Shown here piece after piece: positions 1 to 9,966 of a stretch of DNA of 64,000 bases. The first letter of the stretch is position 1. Every line of letters begins with the position of its first letter. This DNA comes from Ophioderma brevispina (taxonomy: Eukaryota; Echinodermata; Ophiuroidea; Amphilepidida; Ophiodermatidae): positions 62,001-126,000 of the forward strand of contig JAMKCH010079300.1 of assembly GCA_023653785.1 (NCBI GenBank), in the 5' to 3' direction. The translations under genes and the position numbers were made by a program. Below the pieces are notes generated by a model that was not told where the DNA came from, searched no databases, and saw only the letters and a program-made list of their open reading frames with translations.

Positions 1-925
1 CACTAATAAACTTAGTTTTTCAAGTGATAAACTTAGTTTTTTCTAATTTTTTGAGCATTCAGCGCTTACGTGTTTGAAAAAATTATTTGCTGATAAACTT
101 AGTTTATCAAGTGAAAAACTTAGTTTAGCAGAAAAACAGTATATCTGTGAAAAGTTTTTCTCGTGCAATGCTCAATATATTTGAAAACTTGAAAAACTTA
201 ATTTATCGGAAAAACATAGTTTATCTGTGATAAACTATGTTTTTGCACGCGCAATGCTCAAAATATTTGATAAACTACATTTTTCAAGTGATAAACTAAA
301 GTTGTTTTTCACCAGAAAAAAATGTTTATCACTAAAAAACCCATGTTTTTGCACGCGCAATGCTCAAAATATTTGATAAACTTAGTTTATCAATTGAAAA
401 ACTTAGTTTATCTCGCTCAATGCTCAAAATATTTGATAAACTTAGTTTATCTCAGAAAAACAGAGTTTATCAACTGATTAACTTATTTTTTCTCACGCAA
501 TGCTCAAGGTATTTGATAAACTTAGTTTATCAGCTGATAAACTTAGTTTATCAAGTGAAAAACTTAGTTTATCTCGCGCAATGCTCAAAATATTTGAAAA
601 ACATAGTTTATCTGTGATAAACTATGTTTTTGCACGCGCAATGCTCAACATATTTGATAAACTATGTTTTTCAAGTGATAAACTGAGTTTTTTCACAAGA
701 AAAAACTATGTTTATCAATGAAAAACAATGTTTTTGCACGCGAAATGAAAAACTGACTGAAAAACTATGTTTTCGCAGATAAACTAAGTTTTCAATTTAG
801 TTGTTCATTGATAAACTTAGTTTATCTAGAAAAACAACGTTTATCACTTGGAAAAACTCAGTTTTTCTCAGAAAAACTAAGTTTATCATTTGATAAACTT
901 AGTTTTTCTATATTTTGAGCATTGC
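1..925. repeat. Tandem array of short hairpins (GATAAACTTAGTTTATC type)
   Basis: Dozens of imperfect copies of an inner palindrome, GA(T/A)AAAC-TTAG-TTT(A/T)TC, are separated by 4-6 bases. The array is interrupted at intervals by a unit containing GCGCAATGCTCAAAATATTT. Each copy is self-complementary, so single strands could fold into strings of small hairpins. Open frames crossing it on the + strand only read out the repeat (LSLS/KLSLS peptides) and are not genes. It lies in the intron upstream of the first visible exon of Locus A. A related array with a CCTGG/CCAGG centre lies at 60580-61300. Confidence 0.9.
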
Positions 926-1663
926 GCTTGCCATATCCGTAAATGATAATCCAACCTCGTTCATAATTAATTAGTCTGGTTGTCTGATAGAGAAAAACAG
1001 CACAAATAAGATAGTTGCCCCTTTCAAATTATAACCGGGCCGCGGTTCAGGTTTAATTGGACGAAGGGACGAAATTGTTTTAGCATTCAAAATTGGTCGT
1101 ACTTAATTGTTAGCCAGTTCCTCAGTGTATCCCTTGTAATTGTGTTCTTACTGTAAAACATATTATTTGTTGATTTGACTTTGCTCTCATAGACGGGAAA
1201 TATTATTCCCAGAAAGATATGAAAGCATTATTTCAAGATATAAAAGTCTCTTCAGGTGATAAATGTCCTGAAGGAGACTTTCATAAATATTTTAAACTGC
1301 CCTTTTTAATCACTGTTTATGAATATTGTAATTAGAATTAACAAAAGTGAAATATTCAATATAATATATTTTATATTATTTCTTGTAAAATGTTTGATAT
1401 ATAAGTAACCACGATGACACAATATGATACAATTGTGTTGAGGTTTCGTTAAATTCTAATACCTTACCTTCAAAATTATAAACAGTTGATTAATAATGTA
1501 TGCTAGGAATTAAAAACGTGCTAGTCCTGTAATGATTTTGTAGGCCAATGATATTTGTTCATTTCAATTCGCAATATATTATTTTCAAAAGAAGAATATA
1601 TATGAATTAAATATTTTCATTTATTCTTTGTAAGGTAGCGTAGTATTGTGGTAAATTATTGGG

Positions 1664-1890
1664 TAATAATAATAATAATGAGACTTATAGAGCGCCTTTT
1701 ACAAAGTAGGCAAGGCAAAAAAGGCAAAGAGGAAAGAGGGGGAAAAACGGCAAGAAACACTTAAGAGCTGAGGAAAAAGATGTGACTTAAGAAGACTTAA
1801 AGGCAGATAAACTATCAGACCACGGATGTTGGTAGATGTCGGAGTTTCATAAGAAGAAGGGCATGGGTTCGATTCCTACATGTATATAAT
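1664..1890. repeat. SINE-like short repeat remnants
   Basis: An (AAT)n run followed by GAGACTTATAGAGCGCC at 1664-1697 reads, on the minus strand, like the GGCGCTCTATAAGTCTC-(ATT)n tail of a short interspersed repeat. A comparable tail is seen at 14100-14145. Separately, GGTTCGATTCC at 1866-1876 is an exact match to an internal polymerase III B-box, with a weak A-box-like GGTAGATGTCGG about 35 bases upstream. No tRNA cloverleaf was found. The two parts point in different directions and may belong to different insertions. Confidence 0.35.
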
Positions 1891-2136
1891 TTACTTACAT
1901 GATTAAGTAACAGCTAAACGTATTATCATGAATAATACAATGTAAAACAAGGCACATAGTGCCTCAAACCGGTCTTTTTTTTTTGGGAGGGGGTCTAACG
2001 AATCATGTCTATGAAAAATGGACACTGCTGTGTCACCAACCTATGAATTTAGCAGCCTTAATGGAATAGACTGCATGTTGAAGGATGTGGTGGCAGAATA
2101 TTGAATTCATCCCAAAATGTTTCTTACTTTTTTCAG

Positions 2137-2239
2137 ATTCATAGAGAGGACGCAAAGACTTTTGGCCAACGCTTTCGCAGCTGGATCAGTAATTTCTGGA
2201 ACATAGTAGACATTGTCAAGAGTATCATATTCATCATAG
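2137..2239 (+). CDS. Locus A exon: TRPM channel, pre-S3 linker and S3
   Basis: First visible exon of the Locus A TRPM-type cation channel. The acceptor is a pyrimidine-rich tract ending TTTTTTCAG at 2136 and the donor is GTAAAG at 2240. The 103-base exon reads IHREDAKTFGQRFRSWISNF then WNIVDIVKSIIFIIG. This matches the TRPM pre-S3 linker, with its aromatic FWN motif, and the hydrophobic S3 helix. It ends in phase 1 and joins in frame to the exon at 3826, giving the S3 end IIG-YVLRW. S1, S2 and the N-terminal cytoplasmic domains must lie upstream of the window; I could not find them in bases 1-2136. Confidence 0.82.
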
Positions 2240-2338
2240 GTAAAGTCAGAAACATATTAAAGGAACTGTCCGGCAGAGAAAAATGTTCAAATAATCCATA
2301 CTACCATTATTTTCACTCATTTGAAAATAATTGGATGT

Positions 2339-2656
2339 TTACTTTATACGAAAATTAGTAGATGGGACTAAGGAATTTGTAGTGGTAGTAGTAGTGTGAA
2401 CGAGGGTGGCTGGATTCACCTCACACTCGCAGCAACCGCCCTTACTCCGGATACTCCCTCCTTCACTCACACGATTCAATGCATCCGCCATCCTCAACCC
2501 AACCCTCCTACTCTCCTCCTCCACTTGCTTCTTCCAAGTCTTCTTTGGACGTCCCCTCCTCAAACCTCCCACCTCGAACTCAAAAGCCCTTATTAAAACA
2601 CTATTCGCCCTCGCCAACCGGTCCACCGCTTCTTCCAAACCCAACACCTGCATCAA
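2339..2656 (-). pseudogene. 3' fragment of a non-LTR retrotransposon ORF
   Basis: The minus-strand frame contains RRGRPKKTWKKQVEEESRR followed by VGLRMADALNR. This is the 'GRP-x2-TW-x-VEED-x3-GL-x5-A-x-(D/N)R' tail found at the C-terminal end of many LINE reverse-transcriptase proteins; the usual final W-R is lost. Upstream of the motif is a basic/acidic helix, and downstream the frame decays into low-complexity TTTTTT. No reverse-transcriptase catalytic motif is present. It is a truncated, non-functional insertion in the intron between the S3 and S4 exons of Locus A, antisense to the gene. Overlapping + strand frames are shadows of it. Confidence 0.65.
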
Positions 2657-2752
2657 GTCTTCAGTTTATATACTCGTTAATTTGTTATAGGCCTACTCGT
2701 ACAGGTGATTATTTGGTCTACGCCCCACAGTCTATTTCCGTAGATTATTTTT

Positions 2753-3017
2753 ATCCCCCTGGCTTGAAAAGCAGAGGGGATATTGCGATGGTGCGCGTGT
2801 TGTCGATGTGTATGTATGTATGTGCGTTCCAGTTTGGTTAGGTTTTGGTTAGGTTTCGTTTTTGTGTCTCCTTCGAAAAGTTTAAGTCCGATTTAAACCA
2901 GACTTGAGGTTAAGGTGCAATAGGGGTGCCTTCATATGTGGATGGTGTCAAAGGTGGTGGACCAAGGTCAAAGGTCATCTGAGGTCATGTTCCAGACTGC
3001 CATCTTGCCAGGGGGAT
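2753..3017. mobile_element. MITE with ATCCCCCTGGC termini
   Basis: Begins ATCCCCCTGGCTTG at 2753 and ends with the inverted CTTGCCAGGGGGAT at 3004-3017, giving about 265 bases between matching short terminal inverted repeats. The inside includes a (TATG)n-like stretch and a cluster of AGGTCA-type words. No coding frame and no convincing target-site duplication were seen. It is intronic in Locus A. Confidence 0.6.
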
Positions 3018-3469
3018 GTCGCAAGTTTACTTATTTTTTTAAATTTAGTTTTGACATTACTTTAAGAAATCACATGCTTCCATTGCCAAGTAAATTCGAT
3101 ACAATTTCTCTGAAAAATTCCTATCCTTGTTATGGCGGCACCCATAGATTACATGGGTAACTTTATGACCCTTTTTACCCTTTGATGACTGTTGAAGATG
3201 ATTGAATTGAAAAGTAGATTTAATTTTAAACTGTCTTCTGCTAGATTTTAAGGATAATTTAAAGAAATATACCGCCATTTCTTATGACAAACGCCCTCAG
3301 TTTTTCCTTGATGTTGAGATTTTTACCGTGCAACTTTGCTTGGACGTAATATAAACGTTTACTTTTTCGGACGTTCAAATTAATTGGTGACTTTCTTGAG
3401 GCATATTTTTTCCACAAAATTAGAGAATATTGGTCATAATACGTTATCATCTTCTGCATTTTGTACAGG

Positions 3470-3780
3470 TGTGACAGGAGATATAGTCCTCCGGGCTCAC
3501 GGTCCGGGAAAAATGGTGAACAATAGGGCAATCGGTTTCATTGACTCTTCACGCAACATTAGTTTCACGCTTTATTCCGTTGTCGTCTACGGAGCCCGGA
3601 CTATGATACCTGCCAAACTATGATTACTTTCACACCGGTAACAAGGTTTTGGCATTTTATGACCCCGGGTCACTAGTCACCCTGATGAATTTACGGAATA
3701 AAGGACATGTCTCCACTTTATTCTGTAAAGTCTGCTGAATTCATCAGGGTCATATTGACCTAGGGTCACACTTTCCACTC
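3470..3780. mobile_element. Two adjacent palindromic MITE-like elements with GGAATAAAG core
   Basis: The first palindrome runs from TAGTCCTCCGGGCTC (about 3485) to GAGCCCGGACTA (ends about 3603) and contains TTTATTCCGT. The second runs from TGACCCCGGGTCAC (3659) to its inverted counterpart ending GACCTAGGGTCA (about 3771), with TTACGGAATAAAG at 3691 and CTTTATTCTGTAA near its centre. Both resemble the 9-bp-TSD elements elsewhere in the window in size and core, but I could not find an intact duplication. They sit just upstream of the S4 exon. Confidence 0.55.
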
Positions 3781-3825
3781 CCAATCGCTAGACAAATTAA
3801 AATTGGTGTTTGGTGCTCTTTGCAG

Positions 3826-3975
3826 GCTACGTGTTACGTTGGTTTCCAGACACCATGGAGGTTGGACGGCTTGTGTTAGCCGTAGCCCTAATCATTTTTT
3901 ACATGAGGCTGTTACACATCTTTTCAGCCAACAAGCATCTTGGACCCAAACTTATCATGATCCAAAAGATGGTAG
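3826..3975 (+). CDS. Locus A exon: TRPM channel, end of S3 to S4
   Basis: The acceptor is TCTTTGCAG ending at 3825. The frame continues from the 2137 exon (phase 1) to give GYVLRWFPDTMEVGRLVLAV and then ALIIFYMRLLHIFSANKHLG, followed by PKLIMIQKM. This is the TRPM S3-S4 loop and S4 signature (R-x2-x-F-Y-x-R-L-L-H-I-F-x8-G-P-K-x-I-M). Two donors are possible. GTAGGT after the ATG at 3971 would leave the wrong phase for the next visible exon. GTATAT at 3976 adds M-V-G and joins in frame as M-V-D-L-L-V-F. I chose 3975 for that reason; the join is one residue shorter than in other TRPMs, so a microexon is the alternative. Confidence 0.9.
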
Positions 3976-4979
3976 GTATATCCCATCTTGTCACTATAAA
4001 TATGGTAATAATAAACTCTTCGGGATTATCCGTTAATCCTTTAAATTGTAGTAAATTCTGTATGGTTGTAACACGTAAATCGTAGCTTTTGGTGTGGGTT
4101 CCTGAATTACCACAGGCTATTTCGTAAGCTATCTAAAGATTACTGAGCTAAGATCAGGTTTGTTTCGACTTACTTGAACACATTTTTATGAATGCTAATT
4201 CTGAATATGGGCATCAATGCGTGATCATAGTGGCCTGTGGTGTCCAAAAGTGTTACAATCGCATGCATTCTACCGTAGCCATTATTTATATATGGATTTT
4301 ACCGTTAAATTGCCCAAAATTGATAACTGCGGTTAAGTTTTGCGTTACATTAAAAAAAAAATTAAAAAATTACAGTAAAAAAATTGTCAGTCTAGCTGTC
4401 AGGGATTTAATTATACAGTGCTATAATTTTGCGTACATTTAAAAAAATGGATTTTACAGCGTTGTTAGTTTAAAGAGTAGTACCTGTTTATTGAAACTAT
4501 TTTACGACTACATAGAATAAACCTAATCTTGACACTATATTCTTAACCCGAATTATGATATCACAACCAAGGAAGGGCCCTTAAAATACAAAGTAGAGTA
4601 GGACATATTTGAATAATTTTAGAAACTACGCCAACATCACTTTGAACTATCGGATTACAAAAACTTCCATGCACGTACCATGTATTAAAAATCAGTATTG
4701 TATAAATTCGGTACCGCCAAAAATGACAAAGAGAACCAGAACAAATGACAGGGACAAAAATATGCATTCACAGAAAAAATAAGTAACGAACAGATGCAAA
4801 TACCAAAGCAATTATGGAAAACACAAAGAAATCAAACTACCAACACAATTGAGGAATGAAAAGATGTGGGAGATTTTGAAAAGAGATGTGGTTAAAAACA
4901 ACAAGGGGAAAGTGACCAGTATACAAATAGTATTGAAATAAATATAAATTAGACCTTCTCAGACATGTCAGGGCCTTAG

Positions 4980-5400
4980 TACTAAGCAAATCGTAGCTTG
5001 CGATGTCATCACGACATCTTCATTCGGCGCCGCCCCTTGTGGATCCTTCCAAGTCACATGACCACCCCCCAGCGGGCGATCATGTGACTGCAGATCGTCA
5101 TAAATGGCTGGGAGACTGCCGCATCCCTGTTGAGTGTTAGTGGTGGTTACGGATCTCCAATGTTTCTCTGATCTTCCTCTTCCAAAATTGGTCTTCCCGG
5201 TGCAATAACAGATACATCGTCCATTTTGATGTTTTGATTATTGTTCTTACAATGTTCTCCAATGGCAATTATTTTAGCACGTTCTTTGATCCTGGTGCTT
5301 AGGGATCTACTTCTTTCTCCCACATAGAGCATTCATTGGGTACGGTTGAACGTGTAGACTATGACGATTTGCTGTCACATGTAATTTTCTGTAGATAAGG
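4980..5400 (-). pseudogene. Penelope-like element GIY-YIG endonuclease remnant
   Basis: On the minus strand from about 5375 the frame reads VYTFNRTQ, a stop, then MLYVGERSRSLSTRIKERAK. It continues through AIGEHCKNNNQ, a shifted middle part, and QGCGSLPAIYDDL near 5100. This order (V-Y-x-C/F..., Y-V/I-G-E-x-x-R-S-L-x-T-R-I-K-E, EHC, and a terminal L-P-A-I-Y-D-x-L) is that of the GIY-YIG endonuclease domain of Penelope-like retroelements. The stop near 5335 and loss of frame near 5150 show it is dead. No reverse transcriptase was found nearby. It lies in the S4-S5 intron of Locus A, antisense. Confidence 0.72.
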
Positions 5401-5569
5401 TCAAAAGATAGTGGTCACCCATGGTCATACAGTCATAGGTGACCACGAAATACCGCCCAAATCTGCCACATCTAAGTGAGGATTTAGCTGTGTGCGTTTC
5501 TAAAAATACAGCGCCTTCTTGAAGATTTTTTTAAAGATGCCTTTCTTTTACATGTTTCCTAGTTTGCAG

Positions 5570-5737
5570 ATCTATTGGTGTTTCTATGCATCTTACTCGT
5601 ATTTCTTGTGGCATATGGTGTCGCCAGTGAGGCAATACTACATCCAGAAAACCACGGCGTCAGCTGTCTTCTGGAAAGTGTTTTCTACCGTCCATATATT
5701 CAAATGTTTGGGGAGGGACTGCTTGAAAATGAAGAAT
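5570..5737 (+). CDS. Locus A exon: TRPM channel, S5 and pore helix/selectivity filter
   Basis: The acceptor is TTTCCTAGTTTGCAG ending at 5569 and the donor is GTAAGT at 5738. The exon reads LLVFLCILLVFLVAYGVASE and AILHPEN, then VFYRPYIQMFGEGLLENEE. This is the conserved TRPM S5 (D-x-F-x-F-L...YGVAxxAIL) followed by the R-x-x-Y-x-x-x-F-G-E pore helix and filter. The filter residue is E (FGE), as in the divalent-permeable TRPM1/3/6/7 group, rather than the Q of TRPM2/4/5/8. It ends in phase 1 and joins the S6 exon in frame at 9967. The 4.2-kb intron that follows is packed with nested transposons. Confidence 0.92.
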
Positions 5738-6475
5738 GTAAGTTGTTTATTCCTTATTAAATTATTTCACGCCTCTGAGCTACATGGTTAAATTACAGAT
5801 GTTTTTAGATCAAAAATTTGGTGTCTCGCAGTCGCGTCGTACCCGAAAAAAATTAATTTATCTTGAATATACGTCTTATTGATTGATAAGAAAACAATAT
5901 GCATCGTTAATTTGTTTTTCGAAAATTCGTAGGTAATTTTCAGGTACCAGAATGTTATTCGAATACTATTGGGTGTTGCAGGAGTTTACAAAACAACAAT
6001 ATTCGTGGCTATGTCTATATTGGTTATGTAAAGTATATGTCCATTGTAATTGCTTTCAAATCAAATGAAAATGAAAGTTGTTGACGTACCTTCGTAATCG
6101 ATATACAAAATAGAATAAAGTGTATTTTGTAAAATATTTATAAAAATACTTTGTAAAATATTACGTGTGTAGAAGTAGTAATTAGTAGTAGTGTTAGAGT
6201 TTAACGACTTTTGAAGTTTGTGTTTGCTAATTTGTTGTGTCAAAAAGGGGATATTCGTAGCCTTCTTCATTATGGTTACCTATACGAATACAATGTACAA
6301 TTATGAAGAGTATTATTGCTTCCTGATTTGTACAATACTGCATGTTGCTTTAGAATAAAGCTAGGGGTACTTGCCAATAAATTTAAGGCCAGTAGACACA
6401 TAACCTTTAAAACCGGTTTTAGCAAAATTGGATAAAATTGTGCACACAAGTCACTTTTAATGCCCATATATTTTT

Positions 6476-6950
6476 TTCTTAAAGGAGAACCTGTACTAAG
6501 ATTTATATAATATATGTTATAAATAATTATTGAACACATATCAAGTGTTTTCATGGAAAAACGGATTATTATACTAACCATAAAAATGAATTTAAAAGAT
6601 TTTATCTGACCATGCGCTATTTGAAATTCGCGCTAGTGCATATGGGATATGTATACGTGTTATGCGATACGGACGGCACAGTAGCGTCATACACCTTCAC
6701 CAGTGACGCTTTCATAATGTTCCTATGGCATGACGCAAACGTGCCGGCCGTATCGCATAACACGTTATACACTAGCGCGGTTTTTAAATAGCGCATGGTC
6801 AGACTAGATGGTTTGGAAGTCATTTTTATGGTTAAAATAATTTCGTTTTTCGATGAAACCACTCTATATGTGTGTTTGTTGTGGTCAATAATTATTTTAT
6901 GGAATATATTGTATAATATTATTTGTTGTTCGGGTTCTCTTTTAAATCCT
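6476..6950. mobile_element. Foldback element, about 475 bp, with CATGCGCTATTT centre
   Basis: The two halves are inverted copies of each other over almost the whole length. Left TTAAAGGAGAACC (about 6480) pairs with right GGTTCTCTTTTAAA (about 6930). ACCATAAAAATGA pairs with TCATTTTTATGGTTA. TGACCATGCGCTATTTGAAA (6608) pairs with TTTAAATAGCGCATGGTCA (near 6800). The inner arms carry CGTGTTATGCGATACGG and its complement. There is no coding capacity. It is a non-autonomous palindromic DNA element in the pore-S6 intron of Locus A. The exact ends and TSD are not resolved. Confidence 0.75.
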
Positions 6951-7630
6951 CATTCAAACGTTGTGAATCAATGTTGGTAGAGAATTATTGGGTCTCTCCT
7001 ATCAGCAAGTTGCATAAATGATAGAAGAATACATTCCTGACGCATTAAAATAGATTTGGTCGTGCCATCAACGAATAGTCAAATCGTTACCTTCGAATAC
7101 TGTCATGTTACCTACGAATGCAGCATTATACATTAAATTATGGGCTTACTGTATTTTGCGAACGAAACGAAACAGAACTCCCGTTGGATTACACGCTTTA
7201 TTCCGTTATGCACGGTATGCATGCCAGACTTGTAGTACCCGTACCCATACCCGTACCCGTACCCATACCCGGGTACAAAATTGCGTACCCGTACCCATAG
7301 TCTCGGACCCAGACCCGGTACCCATGATCCTCGGACGCCGTTACCCTACCCATCCGCATGGTCTTGGACCCGTACCCATACCACGGTTTCAGACCCGTAC
7401 CGATACCCAATGGTCTCAACCTAGTATCCGTCCCATACCATGTTCTTGTAATCCATACCAGTTTTTTTCCCTGTTGTTGTTGCCATACTCTTACCTGTAC
7501 CCCTAATGTAACATTTAAAACAAAAACTAACTGGCCCGGTATTCTTTGTTTTAATGGATATTAATGGAGTTTAATTTTGTTTTACTTTGATGAATGTTAA
7601 AGGTGCAACAAGGGATTTTACACATCGGGT

Positions 7631-8203
7631 TAGTCCCAATAATTGGGACGTCACATGATGTTTCTTTAACAGTGGTGCCTTTAACAGTCTATAAATTTAG
7701 TCCCAAACATTATGTGTATCAGCTTATGACAATTTTGTGTATCCTTTTCAAATTTCGCACTGCCAACATGTCACCGTCCAATTTTCAATATAACACCGGT
7801 GCTTTCGCTAAACACTCTTCTACCTTTAGCACCAGTAATATCCAATTTTAAAATAAATCAGTGAAATACAAGCTAAAGCTTTCATTAAGCACCTGGCAAT
7901 ACAAAATCAGGACTTAGTCACTGATCAGAATCTTAAGTACAAGTCTTGAAATTTCATTAAATTTCACTTCATAAAAAGTTGATGAAGATATTTACAACCA
8001 TCCTGTTGTTGATAACACTCTAAGGAATACTTTCAAGGTGGAATCAGGTAATATTTATTCGCATGAAGCGTGAAAATTATTGGAGAACGCGAGACAAAAA
8101 TTGTGTCATATCAGTTACACACTATTTTGGCATGACTCCTCCATTGATTAAGTTAATGGCATTATGATAATTGTACATAAGGAGGAGTCATGCTCAGCAG
8201 GAC
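7631..8203. mobile_element. Insertion inside hAT-like copy 1, with 12-bp duplication
   Basis: TACACATCGGGT occurs at 7619-7630 and again at 8204-8215, flanking 573 bases. In the sister element (reverse complement near 52100-52140) the corresponding position has a single copy of a similar word, and the flanking sequences are contiguous. The 573 bases are therefore best read as a later insertion that duplicated 12 bases. It has no poly-A tail or clear terminal inverted repeats, though it contains a small hairpin (GCATGACTCCTCC...GGAGGAGTCATGC, 8132-8193). Confidence 0.6.
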
Positions 8204-8869
8204 TACACATCGGGTGTCCCTAAAAAATATTTTTTGCACTGAATGTTAAGCTCCCCATATGGAAGGACTAAGCCGAGGAATTAGTTCTTTGGTCAAACAA
8301 TGACATTAAATTTTGTCTTTGAATCAAATAGGAAATGTTTTATATTAAAATAATATCAAGTAAACTCTAATTTACCTTTTGTTTTCACTTTTTCACCTTT
8401 GTTACTACATTTCTGTAGCCAAAAAAACATCACAAAACATCAAAATATGTATCTACAGTTTTGTCACATAATTATACAGAGAAACAGGGCATATTATAGT
8501 ATGCACTATGCAGTACTATGTACCACGTATGCCTTAGTGCTTTCACAATTAATTTGCACTGTTCGAGCCATTAACCTCCCCAATATTGAAATGAACTTTA
8601 TCCATAGGGGACGCTTACATGTACTGCAACAACTAATTGGATAGTGACATATCTTTGAAAAGTACTGATTTCTTCCTTTTCTGCCACTTTTTTCAGTTGC
8701 TAAAAATACTTATAAGTATTCCACAGACTTGCCCTTCATTCCTATAGCTATTCCTGCAAATTTCAAATCAATATTGACTCTTTCAGGTGGATCACTGATA
8801 GTGTCTTTAAGTTTTGGAAATCTTGCACTTATATGTACCAGGTATAATACTCAAAGGTCTGTACCCAGC

Positions 8870-9340
8870 TAACACGAAACGTTACGAAACGTTTCTGAAA
8901 CGTTTCCAGTAGGTTCTACTTTGGTTCCGTCTTTGAGAAACGTTATAAACACGTTTTTAAAACGTGACTGCACATTCGTATTACAAATTGGTTACTCAAA
9001 TTTCGTTTGTGAAACGGATTTACTACCTTTAATAATCACCAAAAATATGAATCTCATTAAGACGAAACAACGACGTTCGCAGAACGTTTCATTAGAACCA
9101 ACTAACAACCAACTTGACGAGACGAAACCGCAACGTTCCCAGAACGTTTCAATGTAACCGAACGGTTGAAAATGCATTTAAAAAAAAAAAAAAAAAAAAT
9201 GAAGCAAATAGAAATGTTTTATATTAAAATAATATAAGTAAACTCTAATTTACCTTTTGTTTTCACTTTTCACCTTTGATACTACATTTCTGTAGCCAAT
9301 ACACAAAAATCAAAATATGTATCTACAGTTTTGTCACATA
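8870..9340. repeat. A-tailed insertion and internal segmental duplication in hAT-like copy 1
   Basis: 8870-9180 holds a block rich in GAAACGTTT words that ends in a run of about 20 A (9180-9199); the sister element lacks it. Immediately after the A run, 9205-9340 repeats 8325-8480 nearly base for base (GAAATGTTTTATATTAAAA, CTACATTTCTGTAGCC, ATGTATCTACAGTTTTGTCA). The right part of the element was therefore duplicated, or rebuilt by template switching, when this block arrived. Confidence 0.6.
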
Positions 9341-9966
9341 CCCGTACCCATGGGCTTGGACCCGTACCCGTACCCATACCCATGACTTTGTCACAAGTTG
9401 GACCCGTACCCATACCCGTACCCATGGGCTTGGACCCGTACCCGTACCCATACCCGTACCCACGGTCTCGGACCCGTACCCGTACCCATACCCATGGTCT
9501 CGGACCCGTACCCGTACCATACCCGTACCCATGATCCGTACCCACACTACAAGTCTGATGCATGCATGACGGAATAAAGCGTGTAATCCAATGGGAGTTC
9601 TGTTTCGTTTCGCAAAATACAGTAAGCCTAAATTATGTACTGAATTGACACTGTGAGTGTAAAGTAACTGTTGAAACAGTTGCGTTCTTTCCCGAAAACC
9701 TAATTGATCATATTTGGATCCATTAAATATGTTATTTTATTTTATAATAATGTAATTTACATATACAAATTTACAAGTTTAACATCAATATTTGCATAAA
9801 AAAGCACAAAGACATTGCGACATCAGGCTAAAACTTTTATTTCTTAGACAGATCACCGTAAAGCAGTTCACCCCACACTCCTTCACACACACAAGAACTT
9901 CAAAGTTTCCTCCCGATCTAGTATTATACGTTGTTCGTTATCGTAATGATGGCATTTTCTTTCCAG

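Larger units (their letters stand above)
7225..9557 (+). mobile_element. Non-autonomous hAT-like element, copy 1 (2,333 bp)
   Basis: The termini are CAGACTTGTAGT (7225) and ACTACAAGTCTG (ends 9557). The exact 8-bp duplication ATGCATGC lies at 7217-7224 and 9558-9565. An 8-bp TSD and CA...TG inverted termini are hAT hallmarks. Just inside each end is a 200-330 base array of ACCCGT/ACCCAT hexamers with GGTCTCGGACCC spacers, reading the same way at both ends. The middle is AT-rich, with no transposase frame. It is the longer sister of the element at 51146-52647, which lies in the opposite orientation. The overlapping open frames (YPYP/RTRTHTH or GYGYGTG peptides) are products of the hexamer arrays. 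Confidence 0.88.
7143..9628. mobile_element. Palindromic 9-bp-TSD MITE split by a hAT-like insertion
   Basis: GGCTTACTGTATTTTGCG starts at 7143 and its inverted match CGCAAAATACAGTAAGCC ends at 9628. The flanks are an exact 9-bp duplication, TAAATTATG, at 7134-7142 and 9629-9637. Removing the inner hAT-like insertion leaves about 145 bp, closely matching the intact copies at 21193-21348 and 32610-32741, including CTTTATTCCGT (7197-7206) and ACGGAATAAAG (9570-9580). The 9-bp duplication is typical of Mutator-like elements, but no transposase supports that class here. Confidence 0.88.

Noticed and set aside
360..721. Two overlapping + strand open frames rich in LSLS/KLSLS
   Set aside because: They read out the hairpin tandem array and change with each unit; no protein family and no splice context.
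1..925. CRISPR-like reading of the regularly spaced palindromes
   Set aside because: The window is eukaryotic, spacers are 4-6 bases and not unique, and the units are diverged tandem hairpins.
1866..1876. Exact polymerase III B-box GGTTCGATTCC as a possible tRNA gene
   Set aside because: No cloverleaf or acceptor stem can be drawn around it; better explained as a SINE-like head or chance.
3384..3623. Open frame between the S3 and S4 exons of Locus A, preceded by TTTTGTACAG
   Set aside because: It covers a palindromic MITE-like repeat, and the S3 exon joins directly in frame to 3826 with perfect TRPM continuity, leaving no place for it.
7105..7506. 133-codon + frame with RTHTRTRTHTR/YPYP peptides, and its minus-strand counterparts
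   Set aside because: Produced by the ACCCGT/ACCCAT hexamer array of the hAT-like element; the same artefact recurs at 9276-9569, 51080-51462 and 52242-52731.
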